Assembly: GCA_021850865.1 (NCBI GenBank)
Contig: JAJZKN010000003.1
Location: 1 to 64,000, forward strand
Reading direction: 5' to 3'
Source: a bacterium
GTDB taxonomy: Bacteria; Patescibacteriota; Saccharimonadia; Saccharimonadales; UBA4665
DNA: 64,000 nt
The stretch's first letter is position 1, and each line of letters opens with the position of its first letter. A program made the translations under genes and the position numbers. Below are positions 41,742 through 51,440 of the stretch, piece after piece. The notes beneath the pieces are model-generated. The model was not told where the DNA came from. It made no database searches and saw only the letters and a list, made by a program, of their open reading frames with translations.

Positions 41742-42010
41742 TGGCCAAAAGATCAATTATTGTTAGAGATGATAAAAGACGAAAGATGATTAACCACTAC
41801 GCAGCTAAGCGCGCAGAGCTTAAGGAGCTCGGCGATTACGAAGGACTGGCTAAATTACCACGTAACAGCTCGAGGACCAGGCTGACAAACCGCTGCAGTG
41901 AAACCGGCCGGCCACGCGGATATATGCGCCAGTTCGGTTTAAGTCGAATCAGCTTTCGTGAACATGCCTCAAAAGGCGAAATTCCCGGCGTAACTAAGTC
42001 CAGCTGGTAG
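41741..42010 (+). CDS. rpsN: 30S ribosomal protein S14 (long, zinc-less form)
   Basis: [38 protein letters not shown]. Confidence 0.96.
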   Translation: MAKRSIIVRDDKRRKMINHYAAKRAELKELGDYEGLAKLPRNSSRTRLTNRCSETGRPRGYMRQFGLSRISFREHASKGEIPGVTKSSW

Positions 42011-42039
42011 GCAAGAGAGGAACAAAGGCAGAATACTAC

Positions 42040-42441
42040 ATGAGACAACCATCAACCGATCCAATAGCCGACATGCTAACCCGCATTCGGAATGCAATTG
42101 CGATTAATAAATCACAGATCAATTTACCGCACTCCAATACCAAGGAAGCCGTGGCGAAAATTCTTAAAGATAGCGGCTTTATTATTGATCTAAAGACCGA
42201 CGGTAAATCACCGGAAAAAGCCTTGATTTTGATCCTATCCGACGAAGGTAATAGCGCTAAAATCAGTGAAATCCAACGTATCAGCACTCCAGGACGCCGC
42301 CATTACGCCAAAGCATCGGACATTCCAGTAGTTAAGCAAGGCCGAGGTATCGTAATAATCTCAACTTCTAAAGGTATAATGAGCGGTGATACGGCGAGAG
42401 TAAACCGCATCGGCGGCGAACTAATTTGCAAGGTATATTAA
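42040..42441 (+). CDS. rpsH: 30S ribosomal protein S8
   Basis: DPIADMLTRIRNA, GRGIVIISTSKGIMSG. Confidence 0.96.
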   Translation: MRQPSTDPIADMLTRIRNAIAINKSQINLPHSNTKEAVAKILKDSGFIIDLKTDGKSPEKALILILSDEGNSAKISEIQRISTPGRRHYAKASDIPVVKQGRGIVIISTSKGIMSGDTARVNRIGGELICKVY

Positions 42442-42463
42442 GGTAAGAGATAGATAAATCACT

Positions 42464-43009
42464 ATGAGTCGAGTAGGTAAATTACCAGTTATAATCCCAT
42501 CAGGAGTCAATGTCAGCATTGATCCGGAGAGAAACGTCAGCGTCAGCGGCACCAAAGGAAGCTTATCGCAAAAACTGAGTGAGCGTATCAACGCCGAACT
42601 ACAGGGCGACAAGCTGGTGCTCAGTCGCTTGAACGACGAGGACAAGTCTCGGGCTGATCACGGACTTATGCGTACCTTAATTTATAATATGGTTAAGGGT
42701 GTCAGTGAGGGATTCAGTAAGAAACTCGAGGTTATCGGCGTCGGATACCGGGTTCAGCTCCAGGGCGACAACAGCCTTAAACTTAACCTTGGTTACTCGC
42801 ATGAGATAAATTACCCACTACCGGAAGGCATCAGCGCCAACGTGGAACAAAACATCATAACAATCTCCGGCATCGATAAGCAAAGAGTCGGCCAGGTTGC
42901 CAGTGAGATCCGCGCACTGAGAAAGCCGGAACCGTATAAAGGCAAGGGAATTAAATACGAGAACGAATATATCATCCGTAAAAGCGGTAAAAGCGGTAAG
43001 GAAAAATAA
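42464..43009 (+). CDS. rplF: 50S ribosomal protein L6
   Basis: MSRVGKLPVIIPSGV, EPYKGKGIKYENE. Confidence 0.97.
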   Translation: MSRVGKLPVIIPSGVNVSIDPERNVSVSGTKGSLSQKLSERINAELQGDKLVLSRLNDEDKSRADHGLMRTLIYNMVKGVSEGFSKKLEVIGVGYRVQLQGDNSLKLNLGYSHEINYPLPEGISANVEQNIITISGIDKQRVGQVASEIRALRKPEPYKGKGIKYENEYIIRKSGKSGKEK

Positions 43010-43011
43010 GC

Positions 43012-43368
43012 ATGGACAGGCTAGCACATAGCAACGTTAAATCTTACGCCCGGGCAAAACGGGTGCGGGCAAAAATACATGGCTCCAAAGACCGACCAAG
43101 GCTAAGCGTCAAAATCTCTAATCACCATATAATCGCCCAGTTAATTGATGACGACGCTCAGCGAACGCTGGTTTACGTTTCTTCTGTTGGGAGCAACAGC
43201 CAGACAGGTTCTCTAAGCGAACTGGCCGATAAAATCGGTTCCGAGCTTGGCCTTAAAGCCAAAAAAGCTAAAATCACTTTCGTTGTTTTTGACCGGGGTA
43301 GCCGTTTGTATCATGGCCGAATTAAATTGCTGGCTGAAGCAGCTCGCAGGCAAGGATTGGAGTTTTAA
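43012..43368 (+). CDS. rplR: 50S ribosomal protein L18
   Basis: AKRVRAKIHGSKDRPRLSVKISNHHIIAQLIDD, FDRGSRLYHGRIKLLAEAAR. Confidence 0.95.
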   Translation: MDRLAHSNVKSYARAKRVRAKIHGSKDRPRLSVKISNHHIIAQLIDDDAQRTLVYVSSVGSNSQTGSLSELADKIGSELGLKAKKAKITFVVFDRGSRLYHGRIKLLAEAARRQGLEF

Positions 43369-43369
43369 T

Positions 43370-43891
43370 ATGGCTAGCGGCAAACCGCAAGAGATCTCAG
43401 AAGAGAAACAATTTGACGAGCGTACCCTACATATCGACCGGGTCGCCCGCGTCGTTCGTGGCGGCCGTAGATTCCGTTTTCGTGCTTTAGTAGTCGTCGG
43501 AGACCATAAGGGAAAAGTTGGAATCGGTATCGCTAAAGGAGCCGACGTAACTTCTGCAGTTAATAAAGCTAACGACGTTGCTAAAAAAAATATGATTAGT
43601 GTCGCTATGTATAAAGATACTTTGCCGCATGAAGTGGAAGCCAAAGTCGGCGGCGCATTTATTCTGATTAAACCAGCTAGCGCCGGTACCGGGTTAATAG
43701 CCGGAGGGGTCGTCAGAAGCATACTGGAAGTCGCCGGGATCAGTAATGCACTCAGTAAATCTTTGGGTTCGTCCAATAAGACCAATGTCGCCTACTCGAC
43801 AATTGAGGCCCTAAACGCCCTAACGCCGGCCAAAAATTGGGTAACCTACAAAAACCGTAAGATAACTAAGTCCAAAGAAGTAAAGGCTTAA
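43370..43891 (+). CDS. rpsE: 30S ribosomal protein S5
   Basis: VARVVRGGRRFRFRALVVVGDHKGKVGIGIAKG; start 43370 rather than ORF-track 43247. Confidence 0.96.
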   Translation: MASGKPQEISEEKQFDERTLHIDRVARVVRGGRRFRFRALVVVGDHKGKVGIGIAKGADVTSAVNKANDVAKKNMISVAMYKDTLPHEVEAKVGGAFILIKPASAGTGLIAGGVVRSILEVAGISNALSKSLGSSNKTNVAYSTIEALNALTPAKNWVTYKNRKITKSKEVKA

Positions 43892-44380
43892 GTGATGAAA
43901 TTCAATGATCTTAATGTCACTAAGTACTCCAAGAAACGCCGTCTTGGCCGGGGTATTGCTTCCGGCCACGGTAAGACCGCCGGACGCGGCACCAAGGGTC
44001 AAAAAGCCCGGGCCGGATCAACTAAACGACCCGGTTTTGCCGGAGGGCAAAATCCGTTGATGCAGCAATTACCAAAATTGCCCGGTTTTACGTCTTACAG
44101 GGTTAAAGCTGAAGTCGTTTCAACCGATCAGCTAAATAGTGTCAGCGCCGGCAAGGTTGATGCCTTCAAATTAGCCGAGCTAGGACTGATTAGCAGCCCT
44201 TACGTCAGATTTAAATTGCTCTACAATGGAGATATCAGTAAAAAGCTAACCGTTTCAATTGAGTCGGCTTCGGTGAAAGCAGTTGAGGCAATCGAAAAGG
44301 CCGGCGGCAGTTTTAGTAAAAGTCCACGGCCGGCTCGCGTGTCTACTAAAACCGACGCGACCAAAAAAGCTAACGATTAG
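43892..44380 (+). CDS. rplO: 50S ribosomal protein L15
   Basis: KRRLGRGIASGHGKTAGRGTKGQKARAG; start 43892 (GTG) or 43895 (ATG). Confidence 0.95.
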   Translation: MMKFNDLNVTKYSKKRRLGRGIASGHGKTAGRGTKGQKARAGSTKRPGFAGGQNPLMQQLPKLPGFTSYRVKAEVVSTDQLNSVSAGKVDAFKLAELGLISSPYVRFKLLYNGDISKKLTVSIESASVKAVEAIEKAGGSFSKSPRPARVSTKTDATKKAND

Positions 44381-44497
44381 CGTTGATTTAACGCTGAACT
44401 TTATCATAATATTGTAGAGTCCATATATCGGCTGGGATTTAATGAATTAACTCAGCTTTAGAGAAAAATACAGCATTAAGGGGTGATAGTTTAGTCA

Positions 44498-46000
44498 ATG
44501 AACTGGAAAATTATCTGGCAGTCGCTAAACCACAAGGATATGCGCAAGCGTATTCTGGCGGTTCTGGGAATTATTGTTGTCTTTAGAATTCTGGCTATCG
44601 TCCCGGTACCGCTTGGTAACAGTAGCAATCTACACCAGGTACTTTCCAACTTATTTACCTCAAAAAACGCACCGCAACTCCTTGGCTTTTTAAACGCCCT
44701 GTCCGGAGGAGCGTTAGCTAACTTTTCGATTATGCTGGCCGGCTTGGGTCCGTATATCAACGCCTCGATCATAATGCAGTTGCTGACAAAGGCGATACCG
44801 AAACTGGAAGCGCTGCATAACGAAGGTGAGTTTGGTCAAAAAAAGATCAATCAGTACACCCGTATTCTGACACTGCCGCTGGCCATTGTTCAATCAATTG
44901 GTTCGATTTTCCTACTAAGAACGGCCGCTCAAAGCCTGGGCGGCAATATCTCCACTAACGCCTCAGCAATGGAGTGGGTTATCACTGTAGCTGCCATGAC
45001 CGGCGGATCGATGCTGCTGATGTGGTTGGGCGAACTAGTCACCGAACAAAGTATCGGCAACGGCATATCCCTGATTATTACCGTCGGTATCGTCAGTCGG
45101 CTACCTTCAACCATTTACCAATTGGTCAATTCAGCGCTTGGCACCAAAGACCGCTGGAGAATCTTTAACCATGTTATACCGATGGATAAAAAAGCCTTTA
45201 TCTATTTGATGAGCATCATCTTTATTACCGTGTTCTTAACCTGGATAGTTGTCAAATTGAATGAAGCCGCCCGTAATTTAACGGTTAATTATGCCAAACG
45301 GGTGCAGGGGAACCGGGCATACGGCGGCGTTACGACAACTCTGCCGGTCAAACTAATAACCGCCGGAGTTGTGCCGATAATTTTTGCCGTGGCGTTTTTG
45401 TCAGTTCCGAGTTTCGCCGGCGAATTGATGCGCGGGGCAAAGAACAATACTATTGCCGGAATCGGCAATAACTTATACACCTGGTTCCAGCCACCATCCT
45501 CGACAACCTTCAGCACCTTGCATTGGCAAGCCTATATTTACCCGGTGACTTATTTCTTATTAGTTTTTGTTTTTACCTTCTTCTACACCTCGATAACTTT
45601 CAACTCCAAAGAAATCGCTGAGAACCTGCAGAAACAAGGCGGCTTCTTAGAGGGCGTCAGGAGCGGTAAGCAGACCGAAAAATATCTTTCACGAATAGTT
45701 AACCGTCTAACGCTATTCGGTGCCTTCAGCCTGGGCATTCTGGCTTTATTGCCGATCATTGGTCAAATATACATAAATCAGAACATTACCATTGGGGGCA
45801 CATCGATTCTAATCTTAGTCAGCGTGTCCCTGCAGACCCTGAGAGCTGTCGAATCGAGAGCACTCATGATCACTTACGATCAGTACTCTCAACCCGATTT
45901 CTTCTATGAACCGGAGATTGCCGTAGAAGCGGCGACCGGCGCTAGACGGCTTAAATTTTTGCCGCCCGCAAAGCGTAAAAACAAACCAAAATCCTCTTAG
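44498..46000 (+). CDS. secY: Preprotein translocase subunit SecY
   Basis: Multi-TM SecY motifs: GLGPYINASIIMQLL, QGGFLEGVRSGKQTEKYL. Confidence 0.97.
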   Translation: MNWKIIWQSLNHKDMRKRILAVLGIIVVFRILAIVPVPLGNSSNLHQVLSNLFTSKNAPQLLGFLNALSGGALANFSIMLAGLGPYINASIIMQLLTKAIPKLEALHNEGEFGQKKINQYTRILTLPLAIVQSIGSIFLLRTAAQSLGGNISTNASAMEWVITVAAMTGGSMLLMWLGELVTEQSIGNGISLIITVGIVSRLPSTIYQLVNSALGTKDRWRIFNHVIPMDKKAFIYLMSIIFITVFLTWIVVKLNEAARNLTVNYAKRVQGNRAYGGVTTTLPVKLITAGVVPIIFAVAFLSVPSFAGELMRGAKNNTIAGIGNNLYTWFQPPSSTTFSTLHWQAYIYPVTYFLLVFVFTFFYTSITFNSKEIAENLQKQGGFLEGVRSGKQTEKYLSRIVNRLTLFGAFSLGILALLPIIGQIYINQNITIGGTSILILVSVSLQTLRAVESRALMITYDQYSQPDFFYEPEIAVEAATGARRLKFLPPAKRKNKPKSS

Positions 46001-46101
46001 AAATTGATAAATTGTCAAAGCATTGTTAATATATCTTCAGGTAATTAGCGGCCATAGACCAGCAGGAATACAGCCGTAAATAAATTAGTTGCAAAAAACT
46101 C

Positions 46102-46131
46102 TTTACAAGATCAGGACTTAATTGTTATAAT
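46102..46131 (+). promoter_or_regulatory. infA promoter TTTACA-18-TATAAT
   Basis: Boxes at 46102-46107 and 46126-46131. Confidence 0.6.
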
Positions 46132-46149
46132 TGCCCCCTAGTTATAGGT

Positions 46150-46371
46150 ATGGTCGCCAATAAGGAAGTTATCGAGTTAAATGGTACTATTACCGAGACC
46201 CTTCCGGGTACTCAGTTTCGTGTCGAACTCGAAAACGGCCATCAGATTATAGCTCACGTCGCCGGTAAGATGCGCAAGCACTTTATACGCATCGTGCCAG
46301 GGGATAGCGTTACGGTCGAGTTGACCCCTTACGATCTAACTAAGGGCAGAATCACCTATCGCAAATCATAA
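46150..46371 (+). CDS. infA: Translation initiation factor IF-1
   Basis: [41 protein letters not shown]. Confidence 0.97.
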   Translation: MVANKEVIELNGTITETLPGTQFRVELENGHQIIAHVAGKMRKHFIRIVPGDSVTVELTPYDLTKGRITYRKS

Positions 46372-46419
46372 TTAACTAAGCAGAGTGTCATTTACGTCCG
46401 CTAGGAGGCGATGATCCGC

Positions 46420-46536
46420 ATGAAAGTGCGTGCAAGTGTCAAAAAAATCAGTCCCGATGATATCATCGTCCGCCGCAAAGGACGCGTATATGTAATTAAT
46501 AAGCGTAAGCCTAAGCATAAGCAGCGGCAGGGATAA
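46420..46536 (+). CDS. rpmJ: 50S ribosomal protein L36, 38 aa, no zinc cysteines
   Basis: [44 protein letters not shown] upstream; below the 60-aa cut-off of the ORF track (in-frame ATG also at 46411). Confidence 0.94.
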   Translation: MKVRASVKKISPDDIIVRRKGRVYVINKRKPKHKQRQG

Positions 46537-46549
46537 GCGTAAGTCGATT

Positions 46550-46936
46550 ATGGCAAGAATATCTGGCGTCACTATACCTAATGAGAAACAAGTCTGGGTG
46601 TCTTTGACATATGTTTACGGCATCGGACCGAAGTCCGCTTATGAGATATTAGCCTTAGCAAAAGTTGAACCGACAATCAGAACCAAAGATTTGACCGATG
46701 CAGAAGTTTCCCGCATCCAAGACGTTATTAGCGCTAGTTATACAGTAGAAGGTGAATTACAGCGAATTGTCAGTGCCAATATTAAACGGCTGAAGGACAT
46801 TAAAAGTTACCGGGGCTCAAGACACAGCTTGAGTTTGCCTTCGAGAGGACAGCGTACTAAAACCAATGCCAGGACCCGCCGCGGTAAGAAAATGACCGTA
46901 TCGGGTACAGCTAAGCGGGCATTATCTAAAACCTAG
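46550..46936 (+). CDS. rpsM: 30S ribosomal protein S13
   Basis: MARISGVTIPNEKQVWVSLTYVYGIG, RTKTNARTRRGKK. Confidence 0.97.
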   Translation: MARISGVTIPNEKQVWVSLTYVYGIGPKSAYEILALAKVEPTIRTKDLTDAEVSRIQDVISASYTVEGELQRIVSANIKRLKDIKSYRGSRHSLSLPSRGQRTKTNARTRRGKKMTVSGTAKRALSKT

Positions 46937-46950
46937 AGGTTAACTTATAT

Positions 46951-47391
46951 ATGGATGAAACTAAGCAAGTAGAAACAAACCAGCCCCAAGAGATTAAACC
47001 GGCAGAAAATGCCGCTCCTAAAAAGCGCAAGGTTAAGCGTAGCGTAGCTACCGGCCAGGTGCATATTCTCGCCACTTTTAATAACACCCTTGTCAGCTTT
47101 ACGGATGCGGCTGGCTCCGTGCTGGTTTCCAGTTCAGCCGGCAGTTGCGGCTTTCGCGGATCAAAGAAGGGCACAGCCTACGCGTCACAAGTCGCTACCG
47201 AAAAAGCCGGCCAAATCGCCAAAGCGCAGTACGGCTTGAGTAAAGTTACCGTTTACGTCAAGGGTATTGGCCTTGGACGAGACGCGGCCATTCGGACAAT
47301 CGGTACGCTGGATATTCAAATCGAAGCATTAGTTGACATTACCGGTATGCCGCATGGCGGCGTCAGGCCTCGGAAAGCCAGAAGGGTTTAA
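46951..47391 (+). CDS. rpsK: 30S ribosomal protein S11
   Basis: ATFNNTLVSFTDAAGSVL, GIGLGRDAAIRTIGT, DITGMPHGGVRPRKARRV. Confidence 0.97.
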   Translation: MDETKQVETNQPQEIKPAENAAPKKRKVKRSVATGQVHILATFNNTLVSFTDAAGSVLVSSSAGSCGFRGSKKGTAYASQVATEKAGQIAKAQYGLSKVTVYVKGIGLGRDAAIRTIGTLDIQIEALVDITGMPHGGVRPRKARRV

Positions 47392-47408
47392 TTAGGTATT
47401 AATTTATT

Positions 47409-48032
47409 ATGGCAAGGGATCGACATTCAATAGTTAAAATGAGCCGGAGAGAAGGGTATGCTCTGCACCCGAAAGCTCACAAGGCATTGGTTAAAAGGCC
47501 AAATCCACCAGGACAGCAAGCTGCCGCCTCAGCCGGACGAATGGGCAAGAAAAGCCAGTACTCCGTTCAATTAAGGGAAAAACAAAAAGTTAAGCGTCTT
47601 TACGGTTTACTGGAAAGGCAATTCGCCAACTTAATGAAAGAAGCAAGCCGCCGCCAGGGGCAAGCCGGCGAAAGCTTACTTATGATGCTCGAACTAAGAG
47701 CAGACAACGCAGTATACCGCGCCGGTTTTGCCGCTTCCCGCCGGGCATCTCGGCAATTGATCACGCATGGTCATTTTCTGCTTAATGACACCCGAATAGA
47801 TATCCCGTCAATTCAACTAAAACCCGGTGACAAATTGGTTGTTCGTGAACATAGCACTAAGACAGAGTACTTCAAGCGACTCGACGAAGTCAGTCCGGCA
47901 CCAGCAACGATTCCGGCCTGGCTAAAGGTCAATCGCAAAAAAGGCGAAGTCGAAGTTACAGCTTTGCCAACCAGAGATGATGCGGAGCAAGATATTAATG
48001 AGCAACTAATAGTTGAGTACTACTCACGTTAA
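47409..48032 (+). CDS. rpsD: 30S ribosomal protein S4 (zinc-less form)
   Basis: QYSVQLREKQKVKRLYGLLERQF, S4 domain. Confidence 0.96.
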   Translation: MARDRHSIVKMSRREGYALHPKAHKALVKRPNPPGQQAAASAGRMGKKSQYSVQLREKQKVKRLYGLLERQFANLMKEASRRQGQAGESLLMMLELRADNAVYRAGFAASRRASRQLITHGHFLLNDTRIDIPSIQLKPGDKLVVREHSTKTEYFKRLDEVSPAPATIPAWLKVNRKKGEVEVTALPTRDDAEQDINEQLIVEYYSR

Positions 48033-48050
48033 TAGGAGGAAGAGTAAGAC

Positions 48051-49004
48051 ATGTCTAACACAATTCATACACCGGGGGTTGTCAACGTTGACGAGCATTC
48101 GCCAACTTCTTCGACATTTAGTATTGAACCGCTTCATAGCGGTTACGGAATGACCTTAGGTAACTCTTTGCGCCGGGTATTGCTATCAAGCATCTCCGGA
48201 GCGGTTATAACTGCCTTTAAGATCGAAGGCATAACTCACGAATTTACGACCATCAAAGGCGTAAAAGAGGATGTCGTCGACATTATTATGAACCTTAAGA
48301 GCATTAGATTCCGGGTTTACGGCGACGAACAGCAAAACCTACGTTTAACTAAGCAGGGCAGAGGCGTTGTCACCGCTAAAGACATCACCTTAAACGCCGA
48401 CGTGGAAGTGGTTAATCCCGATCAAGTGATCGCCACGATCGACGACGAAAAGGGTAAACTGGTGATCGATATGGTCGTTGAGGTCGGACGAGGCTACCGC
48501 ACGATTGAGGAAGGCACGATTTTAAAGCCAAGCGATATGATTGCTCTGGATGCTGTCTTTACTCCTGTACTCCGGGTCCGCTACAAGGTTGAAAACACCC
48601 GTGTAGGTCAAGTTACTGATCTGGATAAACTTATAATTACCGTAGACACTGATGGTTCAATCACACCGTCCGATGCTTTCGAAGAAGCGGCGGCTATTTT
48701 AGTTAATCAGTACACCGCGTTAGCTGGTAAGACTCGTATTGCCACCGCTCCAACGCCTGTTGAAGACGACAAAGACGGTACTATTAGCGATGACGACATT
48801 ATCGGTGAAGAGCTGGCGGCCCTAAATACTTCTATCGAAGATTTAAACCTGTCAGCCCGAACGACCAACGCATTGATCAATAACGACATCCATACCATTA
48901 AAGACCTGTTCAGCTTGAACGACGCCGAACTAAAAGAGCTTAAGGGCTTTGGCAGCAAAGCACTAGATGAAGTTAAAGACAAAATGTCAGAATTAGAACT
49001 GTAG
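48051..49004 (+). CDS. rpoA: DNA-directed RNA polymerase subunit alpha
   Basis: FSIEPLHSGYGMTLGNSLRRVLLSSISGAVIT; C-terminal domain present. Confidence 0.97.
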   Translation: MSNTIHTPGVVNVDEHSPTSSTFSIEPLHSGYGMTLGNSLRRVLLSSISGAVITAFKIEGITHEFTTIKGVKEDVVDIIMNLKSIRFRVYGDEQQNLRLTKQGRGVVTAKDITLNADVEVVNPDQVIATIDDEKGKLVIDMVVEVGRGYRTIEEGTILKPSDMIALDAVFTPVLRVRYKVENTRVGQVTDLDKLIITVDTDGSITPSDAFEEAAAILVNQYTALAGKTRIATAPTPVEDDKDGTISDDDIIGEELAALNTSIEDLNLSARTTNALINNDIHTIKDLFSLNDAELKELKGFGSKALDEVKDKMSELEL

Positions 49005-49042
49005 TATAAGGCTAATATGTATATTTTAGGAAAGAATAACTA

Positions 49043-49525
49043 ATGCATCGACACGGATACCAAGGACGTAAATTACACCGGGAAACCGATCAACGCCAAG
49101 CGCTAATTAAAGGCCTGGCGGAGCAGCTGATTATCCATGGTAAGATTGAAACTACCCTGGAAAAAGCCAAGGAAGTCCAACCTTATCTCGAGAAGCTGAT
49201 AACCAAAGCTAAAACCGGCAGCTTACATGGGCGGCGACAGATTATCGCTAAACTTAACACGATTGCCAGCGCCAACCGTTTAGTCGACGAGATTGCCCCG
49301 CAACTGAGTAATCGCTCAAGTGGTTACCTGAGAATCGTTAAGAGCCGGGCCAGACGAGGAGATAATGCGCAACTGGCTGTCATTTCGTTTGTGGATGAAC
49401 TAACCAATGAACCCGCGCCGGCGCCAGCAATCAGCCCCGCTCCGGTTTCAGAAAATCCGCCAGTGGAACAAAAGAATACAGAAGCTAAGACGCCCAGCGC
49501 CAAAAAGAAGGTAGCTCATGAATAA
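49043..49525 (+). CDS. rplQ: 50S ribosomal protein L17 with C-terminal extension
   Basis: RETDQRQALIKGLAEQLIIHGKIETTLEKAKEV. Confidence 0.96.
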   Translation: MHRHGYQGRKLHRETDQRQALIKGLAEQLIIHGKIETTLEKAKEVQPYLEKLITKAKTGSLHGRRQIIAKLNTIASANRLVDEIAPQLSNRSSGYLRIVKSRARRGDNAQLAVISFVDELTNEPAPAPAISPAPVSENPPVEQKNTEAKTPSAKKKVAHE

Positions 49526-49964
49526 AACCTATTCCCTTAAACCGAGTGAGGTCAAAAGACAGTGGCTGCTCATCGATGCCAGCGAGCTGACTCTGGGACG
49601 AATTTCCACGGTTGCCGCCAATTTACTGCTCGGCAAAACCAAGCCGTCATTCACCTCGCATATAGACGGAGGCGATTACGTGGTGATAGTTAATGCCGCT
49701 AAAATTAAAGTTACCGGCAATAAGCTACTTGCCAAGAAGTACTACCGCCACTCACAATACCCGGGAGGCTTGCATGAGCGAACCCTCGGCGAACAACTAC
49801 AGTTAGACCCAAGTAAAGTGCTGATACACTCCATTAAAGGTATGCTGCCAGCTAACAAACTGCTGGACGACCGGCTCAAGCGCCTGAAGGTCTACGCAGA
49901 CGAAAACCATAACCACAGTGCTCAGCAGCCAACAAAGATTGATCTAAAGAAAGGCAACGCGTAA
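49518..49964 (+). CDS. rplM: 50S ribosomal protein L13
   Basis: WLLIDASELTLGRISTVAANLLLGK, HSIKGMLPANKL. Confidence 0.97.
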   Translation: MNKTYSLKPSEVKRQWLLIDASELTLGRISTVAANLLLGKTKPSFTSHIDGGDYVVIVNAAKIKVTGNKLLAKKYYRHSQYPGGLHERTLGEQLQLDPSKVLIHSIKGMLPANKLLDDRLKRLKVYADENHNHSAQQPTKIDLKKGNA

Positions 49965-49967
49965 ATT

Positions 49968-50375
49968 ATGGCTCAATCTAAGAAAGATAACTATTACTAC
50001 GCACTAGGCCGGCGCAAAAGCTCGACCGCCAGAGTCCGCTTAACGACGGGCAAAGGTATTGTGACGATCAATGAAAAACCGGTTAATGAGTATTTTGACG
50101 ACTCTAAATACCTGCTGAATAAGCTGAGTAAGCCTTTCGTAATAGTCGATCAGGTCAATAAATACGACGTTTCGGTAAAAGTTTCTGGCGGTGGAACAAA
50201 CGGCCAAATCGAGGCGATCCGGCTCGGAATATCCAAAGCTTTGGCTGGATTTAACCCCGAACTTAAACAAACGTTAAAGCGGGCCGATTTACTGGGACGC
50301 GATCCTCGGGAAAAAGAACGAAAGAAGTTTGGCTTGAAATCCGCCAGAAAGCAACGCCAATTCACCAAACGTTAA
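49968..50375 (+). CDS. rpsI: 30S ribosomal protein S9
   Basis: YYALGRRKSSTARVRL, KKFGLKSARKQRQFTKR. Confidence 0.98.
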   Translation: MAQSKKDNYYYALGRRKSSTARVRLTTGKGIVTINEKPVNEYFDDSKYLLNKLSKPFVIVDQVNKYDVSVKVSGGGTNGQIEAIRLGISKALAGFNPELKQTLKRADLLGRDPREKERKKFGLKSARKQRQFTKR

Positions 50376-50389
50376 TCAGTTTGCATTGT

Positions 50390-50398
50390 TGGTATACT
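50390..50398 (+). promoter_or_regulatory. Extended -10 promoter of trpS (TGG TATACT)
   Basis: -10 ends 7 nt before the ATG at 50406. Confidence 0.55.
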
Positions 50399-50405
50399 AT
50401 AAGCT

Positions 50406-51434
50406 ATGACTAAGCCAGTCATTTTAACCGGTATCAGATCTAACTCCGATTTAACTCTAGGCAATTATTTAGGTGCGATTTTGCCGCTAATTAAGTTACA
50501 GTCCAAACATTCCAAAGATTACCAAATCAATATGTTTGTCCCGGACTTGCACAGCTTTACTACCCCGATTGACCACAATAACCTGTACGGTAACACGATT
50601 AGTAACTTAAAGATTTTTACGGCGGCCGGTTTGGATATCCATAATACAGGCAGCCTCATATACCGGCAAAGTTTTGTTCCCGCCCATAGTGAGCTTACCT
50701 GGATTCTCGATTGCTTTGTCCATTTCGGCGAACTAAGCCGGATGATCCAATTTAAAGAAAAAAGCGCGTCTTTGTCCAGCGTCAGCGCCGGACTGTTTAA
50801 TTACCCGGTATTAATGGCTGCGGATATACTGCTATACGACGCCAAGTACGTTCCTGTCGGCGAAGACCAGCGGCAACATCTGGAATTAAGCCGAGATATA
50901 GCGATCAGGTTTAACCATCAATTTAACCGCGATATTTTTGTCGTACCCGAACCATGGGACGAACAACTGAAATTTGCCGATTTAAGTTCCGGAGCCCGGA
51001 TCAAAAGCCTCAAAAATCCAAAGATGAAGATGAGCAAAAGTATTAGCGATCCTACCGGTACAATCCTACTGAACGACGACCCGAAGACTGCTGCCAATAA
51101 AGTTCTCGGCGCAACTACCGACTCTGTCGGCATAATTAACTTTGACTTAGTAAAACAGCCCGGAATTGCCAACCTGTTACAGATAATCGCTTTGCTAAGC
51201 GGTGAGCCGTTGAATTCTACTATCGCCAAATGGCAAGGACAGACCAGTTATCGTCAGTTAAAAGAAACTGCCGCCCAGCTGGTCGAGGCATTTTTAAGCG
51301 AGCTTCAAACCAAGATTCAAGCGGTCAGCGAGTCTGATTTATTAGCTAAGCTACAGGGAGACGAAATTGAGGTTAACAAGATCGCGAACACCAAACTTTA
51401 TCAAGTACAGCAGCTAGTCGGATTAAGAAATTAA
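50406..51434 (+). CDS. trpS: Tryptophanyl-tRNA synthetase
   Basis: TGIRSNSDLTLGNYLGAI, KMSKS. Confidence 0.97.
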   Translation: MTKPVILTGIRSNSDLTLGNYLGAILPLIKLQSKHSKDYQINMFVPDLHSFTTPIDHNNLYGNTISNLKIFTAAGLDIHNTGSLIYRQSFVPAHSELTWILDCFVHFGELSRMIQFKEKSASLSSVSAGLFNYPVLMAADILLYDAKYVPVGEDQRQHLELSRDIAIRFNHQFNRDIFVVPEPWDEQLKFADLSSGARIKSLKNPKMKMSKSISDPTGTILLNDDPKTAANKVLGATTDSVGIINFDLVKQPGIANLLQIIALLSGEPLNSTIAKWQGQTSYRQLKETAAQLVEAFLSELQTKIQAVSESDLLAKLQGDEIEVNKIANTKLYQVQQLVGLRN

Positions 51435-51440
51435 GTCGTA

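Noticed and set aside
43213-43785. 190-aa antisense ORF over rplR/rpsE
   Set aside because: Complement of two conserved ribosomal genes, no independent support.
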